A stretch of 38,501 bases of DNA, taken from assembly GCA_003160635.1 (NCBI GenBank), contig PMLV01000003.1:1-38501 (forward strand). The letters run 5' to 3'. The DNA comes from Acidimicrobiaceae bacterium. GTDB lineage: Bacteria; Actinomycetota; Acidimicrobiia; Acidimicrobiales; RAAP-2. The translations under genes and the position numbers were made by a program. Under the pieces are notes generated by a model, which saw only the letters and a program-made list of their open reading frames with translations, did not search any database and had not been told where the DNA came from. Positions 8,168-17,700 of the stretch are shown here, piece by piece; position 1 is the stretch's first letter; every line of letters starts with the position of its first letter.

Positions 8168-8353
8168 GTGCCACCAGCTCGCTTCACGGTCAGCCTCCCG
8201 GAACCTCTCGCCGACGCCATTGTCGGAGAAGCGGTCCGTTGTTCGGCCAGGACGTCCGAGGTGATCGCCGAAGCGCTTGGCGAGCTGTTTCCGGACTTCG
8301 TTGCTCGCCGTATGCGCGCTGATCTCGGCGAGGCGGGGACGGATCCGCCATGA
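8168..8353 (+). CDS. Ribbon-helix-helix DNA-binding protein
   Basis: 61 aa. RFTVSLPEPLADAI is the typical RHH beta strand followed by helix 1, and the sequence continues with RTSEVIAEALGELF as helix 2, as in CopG/MetJ-type proteins. The start is GTG at 8168 with AGGA about eight bases upstream. It is the first gene of the rightward operon; its TGA overlaps the ATG of the next small gene. It is probably a transcriptional regulator of the operon or a TIR-binding accessory protein. RHH proteins also serve as antitoxins, but the neighbour is not a recognisable toxin. Confidence 0.6.
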   Translation: MPPARFTVSLPEPLADAIVGEAVRCSARTSEVIAEALGELFPDFVARRMRADLGEAGTDPP

Positions 8354-8472
8354 CCCGAACGCGAACCGACCCCGGGAGTCGTGTCCCGAGGTCGGCAATG
8401 GAGAAATTTTCCAGGCTCTCCGCTCACCAGCATAACCACTGGTGGAGCGGGGAGGCAGCGACGGGGCGGTAA
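8350..8472 (+). CDS. Small 40-aa hypothetical protein
   Basis: ATG at 8350 overlaps the TGA of the RHH gene (ATGA), and the frame ends in TAA at 8470-8472, three bases before the ATG of the next gene. The peptide is polar, with an HQHNHWW stretch, and has no family I recognise. The translational coupling on both sides is the only argument that it is real. Confidence 0.4.
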   Translation: MTRTRTDPGSRVPRSAMEKFSRLSAHQHNHWWSGEAATGR

Positions 8473-8475
8473 CGC

Positions 8476-8907
8476 ATGCCTCGGGAACGCAATCACCGAT
8501 CTGAATACGCAGCTCGGCTACGGCGCGCTGAACGTTCCGGACTGTCTCGCTCTCAGGCCAGAGGACATCCTCGCCCAGCAGAACGGTCTGTCGCGAACCT
8601 GCGGTCCCTCCGATCGTGGATAGTCACGTTTCCAGCGAGCAATCCTCCTCGGCTCGTCACTGTTGAGACGGACTACCGCACGGCTCAGCGCGTTGGTCGA
8701 TACGACCGCATGCTCCGTCGGCTCCGGGAAGGCCGAATGGCTCAGAACGACTTCCGACGGCGCGCTCGTCGAATGAACCCCATTGGAACATTCCAGGTCG
8801 TTTCGGATCCCGCCGTTGCACTGGCACTTACCGAGGTCTCAAACCGAGACGAGTGGATTTTCGAATCTGGCCGTCAACGTCCTCGCCGCTCCCGGAGATC
8901 GATGTGA
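8476..8907 (+). CDS. Unknown phage/mobile-type basic protein (SRSQARGHPR motif)
   Basis: 143 aa and strongly basic. The N-terminus (SEYAARLRRAE, then GLSRSQARGHPR) resembles a short segment I associate with proteins in actinobacterial phages and integrative elements; no function is known to me. The middle contains YRTAQRVGRYDRMLRRLREG, a likely amphipathic helix, and the end is Arg-rich. Its ATG TGA end overlaps the GTG of the HNH-like gene, indicating coupled translation. Binding to DNA or to a replication protein is possible but not shown. Confidence 0.5.
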   Translation: MPRERNHRSEYAARLRRAERSGLSRSQARGHPRPAERSVANLRSLRSWIVTFPASNPPRLVTVETDYRTAQRVGRYDRMLRRLREGRMAQNDFRRRARRMNPIGTFQVVSDPAVALALTEVSNRDEWIFESGRQRPRRSRRSM

Positions 8908-9227
8908 AAGCTCAATGCGTCTACTGCGGGCAGCCCGCGACCGAGCAGGACCACCTCACCGGTCGACCGGCCGGTAATCGGCCCTACTTCGATGTCGACT
9001 TGTGGGTCCTGGCGTGCGGGGCTTGTAACAAGGTCGCGTTCCAGAGCTGGCGGGCTCTCGGATTCGATCGGGTAGGCGATACGGCGGTGGCTCGGTTGCG
9101 CCGTCTGGGGGTCTTCGCGGCCCGGATGTCTGACCGCGAGCTGCCAGACGCACTACAGCCGAGCTGCTGGGCTGCTCTCGCCCGCTGCTTCACCGAGATC
9201 GCTGATGACATCGAAGGGCGCCAGTGA
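8904..9227 (+). CDS. HNH-like zinc-binding nuclease candidate
   Basis: 107 aa. CVYCG near the start, QDHLTGR, then WVLACGACNKV follow the C-X2-C / DH / C-X2-C-N layout of HNH endonucleases with structural zinc. The usual second His near the end of the motif is not obvious, so it may be a degenerate or variant HNH. GTG at 8904 overlaps the preceding stop; its own TGA overlaps the GTG of the ATPase gene. HNH nucleases are common casposon components, which supports the assignment, but their function there is unknown. Confidence 0.6.
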   Translation: MKAQCVYCGQPATEQDHLTGRPAGNRPYFDVDLWVLACGACNKVAFQSWRALGFDRVGDTAVARLRRLGVFAARMSDRELPDALQPSCWAALARCFTEIADDIEGRQ

Positions 9228-10348
9228 CCGACGGCCTCGATCTTCGATGGGTGGCCGAGACAATTGCGAAGCCACCGCCCGAACCGGCGATTCTCGTCCA
9301 AGGGCTGCTCCGCCGGGGCGAGCTGTGCGTCCTCGGCGCGCCGCGAGCTCTCGGCAAGAGCTGGTGGGCCATGAATCTGGCCGCTCTGGTCGGCCGAGGC
9401 TCTGGGTTCTTTATGGGAACTCTGCCAGTGCGCCGGTCCGCCACGGTCCTTTACGGCAATGGGGAGCTGGACCCGTGGGCATCGGGACAGCGGTGGCAGA
9501 TGCTCCTCGGTAGCGAGGTTCCGGGTCCGATTGCCGAGACCTTCGAGCCGTGGCGCCTGCGGGTCGTCCAGATGCGCAGCACCTCGGCGAGCGAGGTGGG
9601 AGCCACCACTGAGCAATGGTTCGAAGGGGTGCTCGACGCGCGAGTGGCATCCGGCGTCGAGGCCCACGATGTCGGCCTGCTGATCGTCGACCCGTGGGCC
9701 ACCTTCTACGCGGGCGACGAGAACTCCAACGACCAGGTCGAGGCCGCCCTGGGCCAGCTGCGTGCCTTGGCCCTCCGTCACGAGGTGGCCGTCGTAATTG
9801 TCCACCACCTCTCCAAAGCCACTGACGCTCGCGACCCCGAAGACCTCTGGCGCGGGGCGTCGCGTCTCGCCGACTGGGCCTCGACGCGGGTCACCTTGCT
9901 TCCGCACTTCACTGAGCGCTCCCGGCTGGAGGCGGGACTCACACCGGTCGAGGCGCGCCGATACGTCGATGTCCGGTTCCTGCGACGGCACGAACCGACC
10001 GAGCCCTTCTCCGCCGTGCTCGGTTACGACGGCTGGTGGTGTCGCTGGGAACCTGCTGAAAGTCATCGACCCGTTGGACGCCTCACACCGGCCGACGTGG
10101 CCGCCGCGTGCCAACGCTCGGGCGGATCGTGGGCCTCAACGACCGAGGCGCGATCGGCCCTCGGGATCGGGCGAGAGGCAGCCGCCAAGGCCCTCCGCCA
10201 AGCGGTCGACGCGGGCGTCATCGTCGAAGCACCCGGGAGGAACGGTGCCAAGGCCTACCGGGTGCCCGAGATCATCGAGGCCGGCCATGACTGGCCCCAA
10301 CAGGTCCTCAACCTGGCCGCAGAGCGCGAGCGGCGGAGCCAGCCGTGA
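9224..10348 (+). CDS. RepA/DnaB-like AAA_25 ATPase (replicative helicase candidate)
   Basis: 374 aa. The N-terminal half has the RecA-like fold of the AAA_25/RepA group: LCVLGAPRALGKSWW is a Walker A variant, LIVDPWATF a Walker B, and VAVVIVHHLSKA the sensor strand typical of plasmid and phage RepA hexamers. Residues from about 285 look like a winged helix (STTEARSALGIGREAAAKAL). These proteins load at or unwind replication forks. It sits just ahead of ssb and polB, so it likely provides helicase function for copying the element. GTG at 9224 overlaps the HNH stop. Confidence 0.7.
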   Translation: MTDGLDLRWVAETIAKPPPEPAILVQGLLRRGELCVLGAPRALGKSWWAMNLAALVGRGSGFFMGTLPVRRSATVLYGNGELDPWASGQRWQMLLGSEVPGPIAETFEPWRLRVVQMRSTSASEVGATTEQWFEGVLDARVASGVEAHDVGLLIVDPWATFYAGDENSNDQVEAALGQLRALALRHEVAVVIVHHLSKATDARDPEDLWRGASRLADWASTRVTLLPHFTERSRLEAGLTPVEARRYVDVRFLRRHEPTEPFSAVLGYDGWWCRWEPAESHRPVGRLTPADVAAACQRSGGSWASTTEARSALGIGREAAAKALRQAVDAGVIVEAPGRNGAKAYRVPEIIEAGHDWPQQVLNLAAERERRSQP

Positions 10349-10448
10349 CGCCTCGACCATCGCTGGTTGCCAGCGCCGAGCCCCGGGCATCCGCCCGAGA
10401 CCCGGCGGTGGAGATCGGCTTCACCAACAACAGAGGAGGTGCGGCGGA

Positions 10449-10907
10449 ATGCCGACCAAGCAAACAACGAAGACCAACGAGAAGGAAGCTCCCAGGCGCT
10501 CGGGGTCAGCAGCGGTGGCCAAGGTCGGAAACCTGACCCGCGACCCTGAGCTGCGCTTCGGCGAGAAGGGGACGGCATTCACCAGTTTCGGGTTGGCCGT
10601 CAACAAGCCCAAGGTGCCCGGCGACTGGCGTGGCGAAAAGGAGACCACGTTCTACGACGTGGTCTGCTTCGGCACCCTGGCCGAACACGCGGCCGAGTGC
10701 TTGACCAAAGGAGCCCGGGTGATCGTCACCGGGCGACCCGAGGTCGAGACCTATACGGCCAAAGACGGCACCCAGAAGGAGCGCAAGCGGATTCTGGCTG
10801 ATGCCCTCGGACCCGAGCTGCGATGGGACACGGCCATAGTGCAGCGGGTCACGAGGACCAAGCCCGAAGCATCGGAAGAGGCCGAAGACCAGGAGGAGGA
10901 CTTCTAG
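10449..10907 (+). CDS. ssb: Single-stranded DNA-binding protein
   Basis: 152 aa. The OB-fold signature runs from VGNLTRDPELRF through WRGEKETTFYDVVCFG, LAEHAAECLTKGARVIVTG and the KRILADALG strand. The tail is acidic and ends in DQEEDF, close to the conserved acidic tip of bacterial SSB that recruits partners. ATG at 10449 follows a strong GAGGAGG site; longer open sequence upstream lies in the previous gene and is not coding. The TAG overlaps the GTG of the exonuclease-like gene. An element-borne SSB next to its own polymerase suggests that the element replicates itself. Confidence 0.9.
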   Translation: MPTKQTTKTNEKEAPRRSGSAAVAKVGNLTRDPELRFGEKGTAFTSFGLAVNKPKVPGDWRGEKETTFYDVVCFGTLAEHAAECLTKGARVIVTGRPEVETYTAKDGTQKERKRILADALGPELRWDTAIVQRVTRTKPEASEEAEDQEEDF

Positions 10908-11851
10908 TGGCTCGTGCTGGGGTCACCCACCCGAGCGAGCCGGTGGGTGACCCCAAGCCGTCCGGGGCTCGGGGCCACGTGAACCTTCGCCACTGGCCCG
11001 GGCTCGGCGGCTGGTACTCGCCCGAGAAGCCGTCGTCCATGGTGCGACTCCGGGACCGCCTGGCGTTCTACGTGGTGGCACTTCCAGAAGTCGGGGCCGT
11101 TCCAGAGCGGCTGGGCCTTGGCTCCTGGCGCCAAGCCATCGGAGCCATCGTGTTTGGGGCCGGAATCTTCTACGACGACAGCCTCAGTGAGAGTGATCCC
11201 GACGCGATAACGACCCTTCAGGCATGGTGCGACAGCCACCCCCTGGATACCCCGTTGGGTCCAATTCGGCGGACGGCACTCTCGTTGACCCAGTTCAACG
11301 TCGGCGAATTCCATCGAATGGCCTACGTGGGCCGAAGGGCGGTGGTCAGTGCCGATCTTGGTCGCACCCTCGGCTTACTGGCCGATTGGTGGACACCGGC
11401 TCAGAGGGGTGAGTTTCGAGGGGGCTGGTCGCTTGGGCTCCGAGGCTGGGGCGTCGTCGCACAACACGGCGACCGGCGTCGGTGGTCGACCAGCTACGGC
11501 CATCCCAAGCTCTACGTCCAAGCCACCGGTGTCCACGGCACCAGGGCTGCCTTCGGCTGGCCACGCCCGAATCCCGAAGGGAAGCGCAGGGGCGTGTGGG
11601 TGCCTGCCGGACAAGACCGGCTCGTCTCGTACCGCGGGTACTTCCTCGACGTGATCGGTGCGGCATTCGCCTTCGACGCCGTGGACAGCTCCGACCTCGA
11701 CGATCACCTGCGCATGTGGGATCTCAGTCCTGTGGGGGCGCCGTATGCGGTGCCTGTTGGCACAGAAGGGATCGAGAGCGTCGACCGGCTGGTCGGGTCC
11801 ATTCATCGTCTGGCCCTGGAAGTCGACCGCGAGGCCGCACGATGGGGGTAG
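10907..11851 (+). CDS. Exonuclease-like domain protein paired with PolB (proofreading half, possibly inactive)
   Basis: 314 aa from GTG at 10907 (overlapping the ssb stop). It has the layout of the RNase-H-fold exonuclease region of PolB-like proteins. RRAVVSADLGRTLGLLA aligns with the VVGFNLPFDLSRLA-type ExoII strand, followed by a FRGGWSL segment, then YFLDVIGAAFAF and a DLDDHL helix as in ExoIII regions. The ExoII Asp appears to be Thr and no clean DxE ExoI is seen, so proofreading may be lost. It ends 10 bases inside polB; the usual single polymerase chain is thus split in two, or joined by frameshifting. The family call rests on pattern and position and is tentative. Confidence 0.5.
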   Translation: MARAGVTHPSEPVGDPKPSGARGHVNLRHWPGLGGWYSPEKPSSMVRLRDRLAFYVVALPEVGAVPERLGLGSWRQAIGAIVFGAGIFYDDSLSESDPDAITTLQAWCDSHPLDTPLGPIRRTALSLTQFNVGEFHRMAYVGRRAVVSADLGRTLGLLADWWTPAQRGEFRGGWSLGLRGWGVVAQHGDRRRWSTSYGHPKLYVQATGVHGTRAAFGWPRPNPEGKRRGVWVPAGQDRLVSYRGYFLDVIGAAFAFDAVDSSDLDDHLRMWDLSPVGAPYAVPVGTEGIESVDRLVGSIHRLALEVDREAARWG

Positions 11852-13887
11852 GGCTGAACATCGGGGGCGCGCACTCACCCGGCGGGACCGCGTCGCAGCT
11901 CCTGGAGCGCATGGGAGTGCGACCACCGCTGGCCAAGTTCCGGCTTGGAGACGACGAGTTTGCCGCCTGGCTCCGGGCCTTCCACGGAGGTTGGGTCACG
12001 AGCGGGCCACTTGATGGCGTGCCGTTCCCCGCTGTCGACGCCGATGTGCGGAGTGCCTTCCCGGTGATCGCATCACTGCTCGGATGGTGGGACTACACGT
12101 GCGCTCAGCGGTTGCGCCCAGTGGACGTGACCAGAGCGTTCAGGCGTTTCCTCTCGGCGCCCGACCTGATGGCGCGCATGCTCGACCTGGCTACCTGGAG
12201 GCGGTGGGGCCTCACCCGAGTGGTCGTCCGTGCCCAGGGCGAGCCATGGCCGGTCGAGGTGGCCGAATCCAACGGTCCTCGGCTGCATGTGGTGCCCACG
12301 TGGGCCGAGAGCCTGGATGCGACTTGGCTCGATGCCGTGGCGGCATCAGTGCTCGCGGGACGGCAGGTCGAGGTGATCCGGGCCATTCGTCTCGCGCCGC
12401 GGGGGCGCCAGGACGGTCTGTCCACGGTACGCATTCCCGGGTCTCGACTTCACCCAGATGAAGACCCAGCTGTCTCCATGGTGCGACTCCGACGCAAGGC
12501 AATTGCTCAGGGAAACAACCGGCTGGCGTCACTGTTGCGGGTGCTGGTCAATGCCATGGTCTATGGGAATCCGGCACGATTCGACTCGGGTCACCACGGT
12601 CGTGAGAGGCCCGGGCCGTGGTGTTTCCCACCGTTAGCGGCCACGGTGCCGGCGGGTGCTCGGTGCATCCTCGCCATGGTCGAAGCACAGGTGTGGGCCC
12701 GTGGTGGCGTCATTGCGGCCCGTGACACAGACGGACTTTTGCTTGTCGCATCCCGTAGGGGTGGCGATATCCAACTGCCAGACGGCACCAACGCTCACGT
12801 TCTCTCATGGTGCGACACCGACGCTGTACTAGATGGGTTCAACGCACTGGGTCTTTTCCGGGATGGCGGACCGTTCTGGTCGATCAAACGGGAACACCGC
12901 GGACGACCGATACGAGCCGTTGTGTGGGGCCCGAAGCGTCACACCCTGTTCGTCCATAGCCACGGGATCGAGGTGGTCGCATCCACTGAGCACGTGCTTG
13001 GGGCTCTCGCCGCTCCACCTGGTACCACCGGGCGCCGGGACGACGGGCGCCATCTATGGACCGAAGATGTCGCTCGGGTCCTTGCCGGTGTTGCCAGCGG
13101 TGAGTGCGACAAGCCGATCGTGCCGACGTTCCGGTGGGAACGGAACAGTCCCGACTTTCCCGCATTGCGGCGATTGTCACTCTCCGGTCCCAAAGCGCTC
13201 CGACAGATGCCCGCAGCGTTCGGCTTCCGACCCTTCGCCCGAGTGATCGAAGGCCAATCCGCCTACCCGCGGCATGACGCCCGGCCGGTCACACCCGATC
13301 CCGGTGGTGAGTTGGTTCGCTGGAGGGAACTTCCGTGGCGTGATGCGCATGGCGGACAGGCGGTAGGGGTCAGTACCGACCCGCTGGACCTTGACAGGGT
13401 CATCCTCGACAGCCTCCGCGCGAGGTCGGTCGCATGGTCCCGGCCAACCGGCCAGGTGCACCGAGAGGCGGTCGTCGTGGACCCACTGCTCGTGCGCCCG
13501 GTCGGAAGGGCTGGTGGTGCGTTCACCGGAGGGAGTCCACAAGCCGTGCGCTCGACGGTGGATATCGGCTCTGTCCTTATGACGGCGGCGAGGCTCCTTG
13601 GCGTACCGCGGTTCGCATCCCTGACCGGTTTGCCCGAAAGGACCGTCCGGGCTCTCGCAAGTGGGCGTCGGCCACGTGGCTCGACAGTAAGAAAGGTGTG
13701 GCTGGCGATTTCCGGGCACTTCGGATCCGACCCACTCCCGGGCCTGCTCGACCTCGCGGAAGGCGACGGTCCTTGTCGCTGCGTGTATCCAGGGTGCGAC
13801 GTGGCAGCCCGGATCCGATCCCACACCTGCTCGGAGCGCCATCGAAAGGCACTGGCTCGGCTAACCCAGGGGGTGCCAGGTGCCTAG
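11842..13887 (+). CDS. polB: Divergent family B DNA polymerase with C-terminal HTH and zinc finger
   Basis: 681 aa. Motif A is DVRSAFP (68-74), motif B RVLVNAMVYGN (233-243, with Arg for the usual Lys), and motif C RDTDG with Asp295 and Asp297. After these comes a GPKRHTLF segment matching the K-R-Y region. All catalytic Asp residues are present, so activity is expected. The C-terminus carries an HTH-like stretch (SLTGLPERTVRALASGR) and a CX1CX4C...CSERH zinc finger, additions that may tie it to element ends. Bacterial chromosomes do not use PolB for replication; casposons and other self-synthesizing transposons do. ATG at 11842 overlaps the exonuclease-like gene by 10 bases, and the next gene starts before its TAG. 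Confidence 0.85.
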   Translation: MGVGLNIGGAHSPGGTASQLLERMGVRPPLAKFRLGDDEFAAWLRAFHGGWVTSGPLDGVPFPAVDADVRSAFPVIASLLGWWDYTCAQRLRPVDVTRAFRRFLSAPDLMARMLDLATWRRWGLTRVVVRAQGEPWPVEVAESNGPRLHVVPTWAESLDATWLDAVAASVLAGRQVEVIRAIRLAPRGRQDGLSTVRIPGSRLHPDEDPAVSMVRLRRKAIAQGNNRLASLLRVLVNAMVYGNPARFDSGHHGRERPGPWCFPPLAATVPAGARCILAMVEAQVWARGGVIAARDTDGLLLVASRRGGDIQLPDGTNAHVLSWCDTDAVLDGFNALGLFRDGGPFWSIKREHRGRPIRAVVWGPKRHTLFVHSHGIEVVASTEHVLGALAAPPGTTGRRDDGRHLWTEDVARVLAGVASGECDKPIVPTFRWERNSPDFPALRRLSLSGPKALRQMPAAFGFRPFARVIEGQSAYPRHDARPVTPDPGGELVRWRELPWRDAHGGQAVGVSTDPLDLDRVILDSLRARSVAWSRPTGQVHREAVVVDPLLVRPVGRAGGAFTGGSPQAVRSTVDIGSVLMTAARLLGVPRFASLTGLPERTVRALASGRRPRGSTVRKVWLAISGHFGSDPLPGLLDLAEGDGPCRCVYPGCDVAARIRSHTCSERHRKALARLTQGVPGA

Positions 13888-14308
13888 CGTGCGACGTCCT
13901 GGGTACTACGTGGCCGCCCCGGTGGCAGTGCTGCTCCGTCCGGAGTGGCCCGAGCGGGTGCGACAGATTCAAAAGCTGGTCGGTCCTGTGTGGGACCCCG
14001 CAGTGCTCTTTAGCTCATCCGCGGACTGGTTAGACGGGTGGCCCGACCTCCTCTCGATGGTTGCTGGTCTCGTGCTGGTGCCGGACGACGACGGGAGCAT
14101 CGGGGCCGGATGTCTCCGGGAGATCGCCGACGTGCTCGGCCGTGATCGCCCAGTTTGGCTCTACGACCGCCTACAGCTCGTGCCATGGGGAGGCGTCGTC
14201 ATAAGCACCGTTTCGGTGCCGTCCAGGTTCCGAGTTGCGGAAGTCAACGTGGGCCACCCGACACCGGGCCGTCGCACGCCCCGAGGGAGCAAGAAGGAGA
14301 CCCTGTAG
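13880..14308 (+). CDS. Deoxyribosyltransferase-like small protein
   Basis: 142 aa. The central pattern GLVLVPDDDGSIGAGCLREI followed by VLGRDRPVWLYD resembles the Rossmann-like nucleoside 2-deoxyribosyltransferase and related fold (D-D/G-x-G-x3-E-I, then a strand with P-V). It might act on nucleotides or simply bind them. GTG at 13880 overlaps the polB stop, and its TAG overlaps the GTG of the next gene. Such folds occur in phage nucleotide metabolism and in NAD-signal defence; nothing here decides between them. Confidence 0.4.
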   Translation: MPSVRRPGYYVAAPVAVLLRPEWPERVRQIQKLVGPVWDPAVLFSSSADWLDGWPDLLSMVAGLVLVPDDDGSIGAGCLREIADVLGRDRPVWLYDRLQLVPWGGVVISTVSVPSRFRVAEVNVGHPTPGRRTPRGSKKETL

Positions 14309-14652
14309 TGACCCATGGGACCCGGAGCGCCTACAACCGGGGCTGCCGGTGCGAGGCTTGCCGGGAGGCCAGCCGCCTCGCCCGCGCTCGTCAGCGAGAT
14401 GCGGTCCGGATTCGCAGAGCTGGTCGAGACACCGAAGCCGATGCCATCGATGTCGCATCGCCGTGGGGTTTGGTCGTCATCCTGGGTGGTGGGGCCGTGT
14501 GGTGCCTCTGGCAAGCCAGGCAAATCCCACAGGACGACGATCCTGTCCATGCTGCAGCACGACGTCGCTGGATTGTGGCCGGGCTCTTGTTCGCGGGCTT
14601 CGCCCTTGCCTTGGCATGCCTAGCTGGCGGTGAGGACGCCGATCCCGTCTGA
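14308..14652 (+). CDS. Small Cys-rich motif protein with two membrane segments
   Basis: 114 aa. It opens with HGTRSAYNRGCRCEACREA, a short CxC-x2-C module that I associate with actinobacterial phage and mobile-element proteins. It then has two likely transmembrane helices (WGLVVILGGGAVWCLW and IVAGLLFAGFALALACLAG) separated by a short loop, and an acidic end. GTG at 14308 overlaps the preceding TAG. A membrane protein inside a replication/defence operon could be an effector or an anchor; this is inference only. Confidence 0.5.
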   Translation: MTHGTRSAYNRGCRCEACREASRLARARQRDAVRIRRAGRDTEADAIDVASPWGLVVILGGGAVWCLWQARQIPQDDDPVHAAARRRWIVAGLLFAGFALALACLAGGEDADPV

Positions 14653-14706
14653 CGGGGCTACCAAGCTCGCTGTCTTGTCGCGCCTGGGGGTCACCCATGC
14701 GCGATC

Positions 14707-17700
14707 GTGGTCGCCGTGGGGGACCTAGACAGTCTGATCCGACGGCTCGATCCTGACGAATACCGGCGGGGGAAGCAGTTCGAACGAATCGTCGAATGGT
14801 TCCTCGCCCACGCTCCCGAGTACGAGACGCAGCTGCGCAAGGTCTGGCTTTGGGACGACTGGCCAGACCGCCCCTCCCAGGACCTGGGCATCGACCTCGT
14901 TGCCGAAGCACGTGGCGGTGACCTGTGGGCGATCCAGGCGAAGGCCTACGGACCCGATTCCTCCGTCACGAAGCGGGACATGGATTCATTCCTGTCAGCC
15001 TCGGGAAGCCGGCGTTTCTCATATCGGCTGTTGGTGGCAACCACCGATCGGGTCGCGGTCAACGCCCGAAAGACCATGGAGCAACAGGCGATCCCCGTGG
15101 GAACGCTGCTGCGCTCCGATCTTGCCGCGTCGGGCCTCAATTGGCCCGTCTCCCCCAGCCACCTCGTCGCTCCCAGGCCGCCGAGGAAGAGGCTACGGCC
15201 CGACCAACGCGAGGCCGTCCGAGATGTTTTGGCAGGCTTCAAGAGGTCCGAACGCGGCCAGATGATCCGTGCGTGCGGCACCGGCAAGACCCTGGCGGCA
15301 CTTGGCGTGCACGAACAACTCGGTGCCAAACGCACCCTGGTCCTCGTTCCGTCGCTGTCGCTCCTCTCTCAGACGCTTCGGGAATGGACGGCGAACGCCA
15401 AAGAAGAATTCGAGTATTTGGCGGTGTGCTCCGACGAAACAGTGGCTGATCCCGACGCCCCAGTCGCTTTCACCCACGACCTAGGTGTCCCCGTCACCAC
15501 CGATGCCACCAAGGTTGCCGAGTTCTTGGGTCGGCGGGGACAGAGAGTGATCTTTTCGACCTATCAGTCATCACCCCAAATCGCTGTGGCGTATCGCAAG
15601 CACCACAAGCCACCGGCCCTGGATCTAGCTATCTGTGATGAGGCGCACCGGTGTGCGGGCCCGGTGAATAGCGACTTCGCCACGATCCTTGACCCGAACA
15701 AGATCCGTGCGAAGCGTCGGCTCTTCATGACAGCCACCCCTCGGTACTTCACCGGACGGATCATCCGTCAGGCGAAGGAGGCCGATTTCGAGATCGCGTC
15801 TATGGACAATGAAGGCACCTTCGGTCCGGTCTTCCACCGCCTCACGTTCGCCCAGGCCATTGATCAGGAACTGCTCTCGGACTACCGGGTGGTGATTGTT
15901 GGCGTAGATGACGCCACTTACAAGGAATGGGCCGAAGACGGGACGTACGTTACCCGCGACGGGGCCAAGATTACCGATGCTCGGACGCTCGCCGGTGAGA
16001 TCGGACTGGCCAAGGCGATGCGCCGGTATGACCTTCGGCGCGTGATCACCTTCCACAGCCGTGTCGACACGGCTCGGCACTTCAGCAACGAACTCCCCGA
16101 CGTCATTGCGTGGATGCCATCGAACCAGCGGCCGACCGGCAGAATCCAAGCCGACTACGTCTCTGGACAAATGCCCACGGGCGAACGCAGACGACGCCTG
16201 AGCCGCCTCGCGAATCCGCAGGCTCGCGAACGGTCGCTGCTCTCCAATGCTCGTTGCCTCGCTGAGGGTGTCGATGTGCCAACACTCGATGGGGTGGCGT
16301 TCGTCGATCCTCGCCGCTCTGAGATCGACATCGTCCAGGCCGTCGGACGTGCCATCCGTCTCGCTCCCGATAAGGAACTCGGGACCATCATCCTGCCGGT
16401 CTTCATCGACTCTGAGGGCGACGCCGACGAGGTGCTCGATCAGTCGGTATTCAAGCCGATCTGGGATGTCCTCAAGGCACTGCGCTCCCATGATGAGGAA
16501 CTCGCCGAGCAGCTGGATACCTTGCGGACCGCTCGGGGCCGAACTCGAACGTCTGGGCGCCTGCCGTCGAAGATCGTCATAGATCTCCCCGCCCATGTTG
16601 GGGTCGAGTTCGCCGACCAGTTTGAGGCGCGACTCGTTGATGCGACTACCACATCATGGGAGTTTTGGTTTGGACTGCTCCAGCGTTTCGTTGAACTCAT
16701 GGGCCATGCCCGCGTGCCATCTGACTACAACGATGGCGATTACCGACTCGGACGGTGGGTTGTTAAGCAGCGGGTGGACTACTGGAACGAGCGGCTTGCC
16801 GCCGACCGGGCGATGCGTCTCGACGCGTTCGTCGGCTGGACCTGGGATGCGCGTGCAGATAGCTGGGAGAAAGGCTTTGACCTCTTGTCCCATTTCGTTG
16901 ACCGCGAGGGCCATGCACGTGTGCCGGATGACTGGGTGGTCGATAGGTTCCAACTTGGATCGTGGGTAGGTGTCCAACGGCGTGCTCACCTCAGCGGAAC
17001 CCTTGACCCTGAGAGAACCAGGCGCCTGAGTGAACTATCCGGTTGGTCTTGGGATCTACTCAGCGATCAGTGGGACGAGGCCTACAGCTCGTTACAGAGA
17101 TTCTCTGCGCGCGAGGGCCACACACGAGTTCCTCAAGGTTGGAGGGAGGGTGATCTCCGGCTCGGATCCTGGGTCGCCGTACAACGAAGGAGATATGACA
17201 AAGACTCGTTAGATCCGGAGCGATGTATCCGTTTGGAATCACTACCTGGCTGGTCCTGGCATCCCTGGGCTGACCGGTGGGATGAACGCCACGCCCTCTT
17301 GAAGCGATTCGTGAAGGGCGAGGGTCATGCACGCGTACCTCAAGGTTTCATGGTCGGCCACGTGAAGCTTGGCGGTTGGGTTATCGAGCAGCGGACCAAC
17401 TACTCAAAGGGTTCACTCGATCCCGAAAGAGTGCAAACGTTGGAGCTACTCCCCGGCTGGTCGTGGGAACCATTCAGCGATCAGTGGGAGGAGTACTGCT
17501 CCGCACTTGAAGGTTTCGTCTCGAGAGAAGGACACGCTCGGGTACCTCGAGGATGGAGGGAAGGTGATCTCCGGCTTGGAAGTTGGGTGGGTAGACAGCG
17601 TTCTGCGTACGCCAAAGGGACCATGTCTCCTGACAAAGCCCGACGCCTCGGATCGCTTCCAAACTGGTCCTGGGATCCATTCACTGAACAATGGGAGCAG

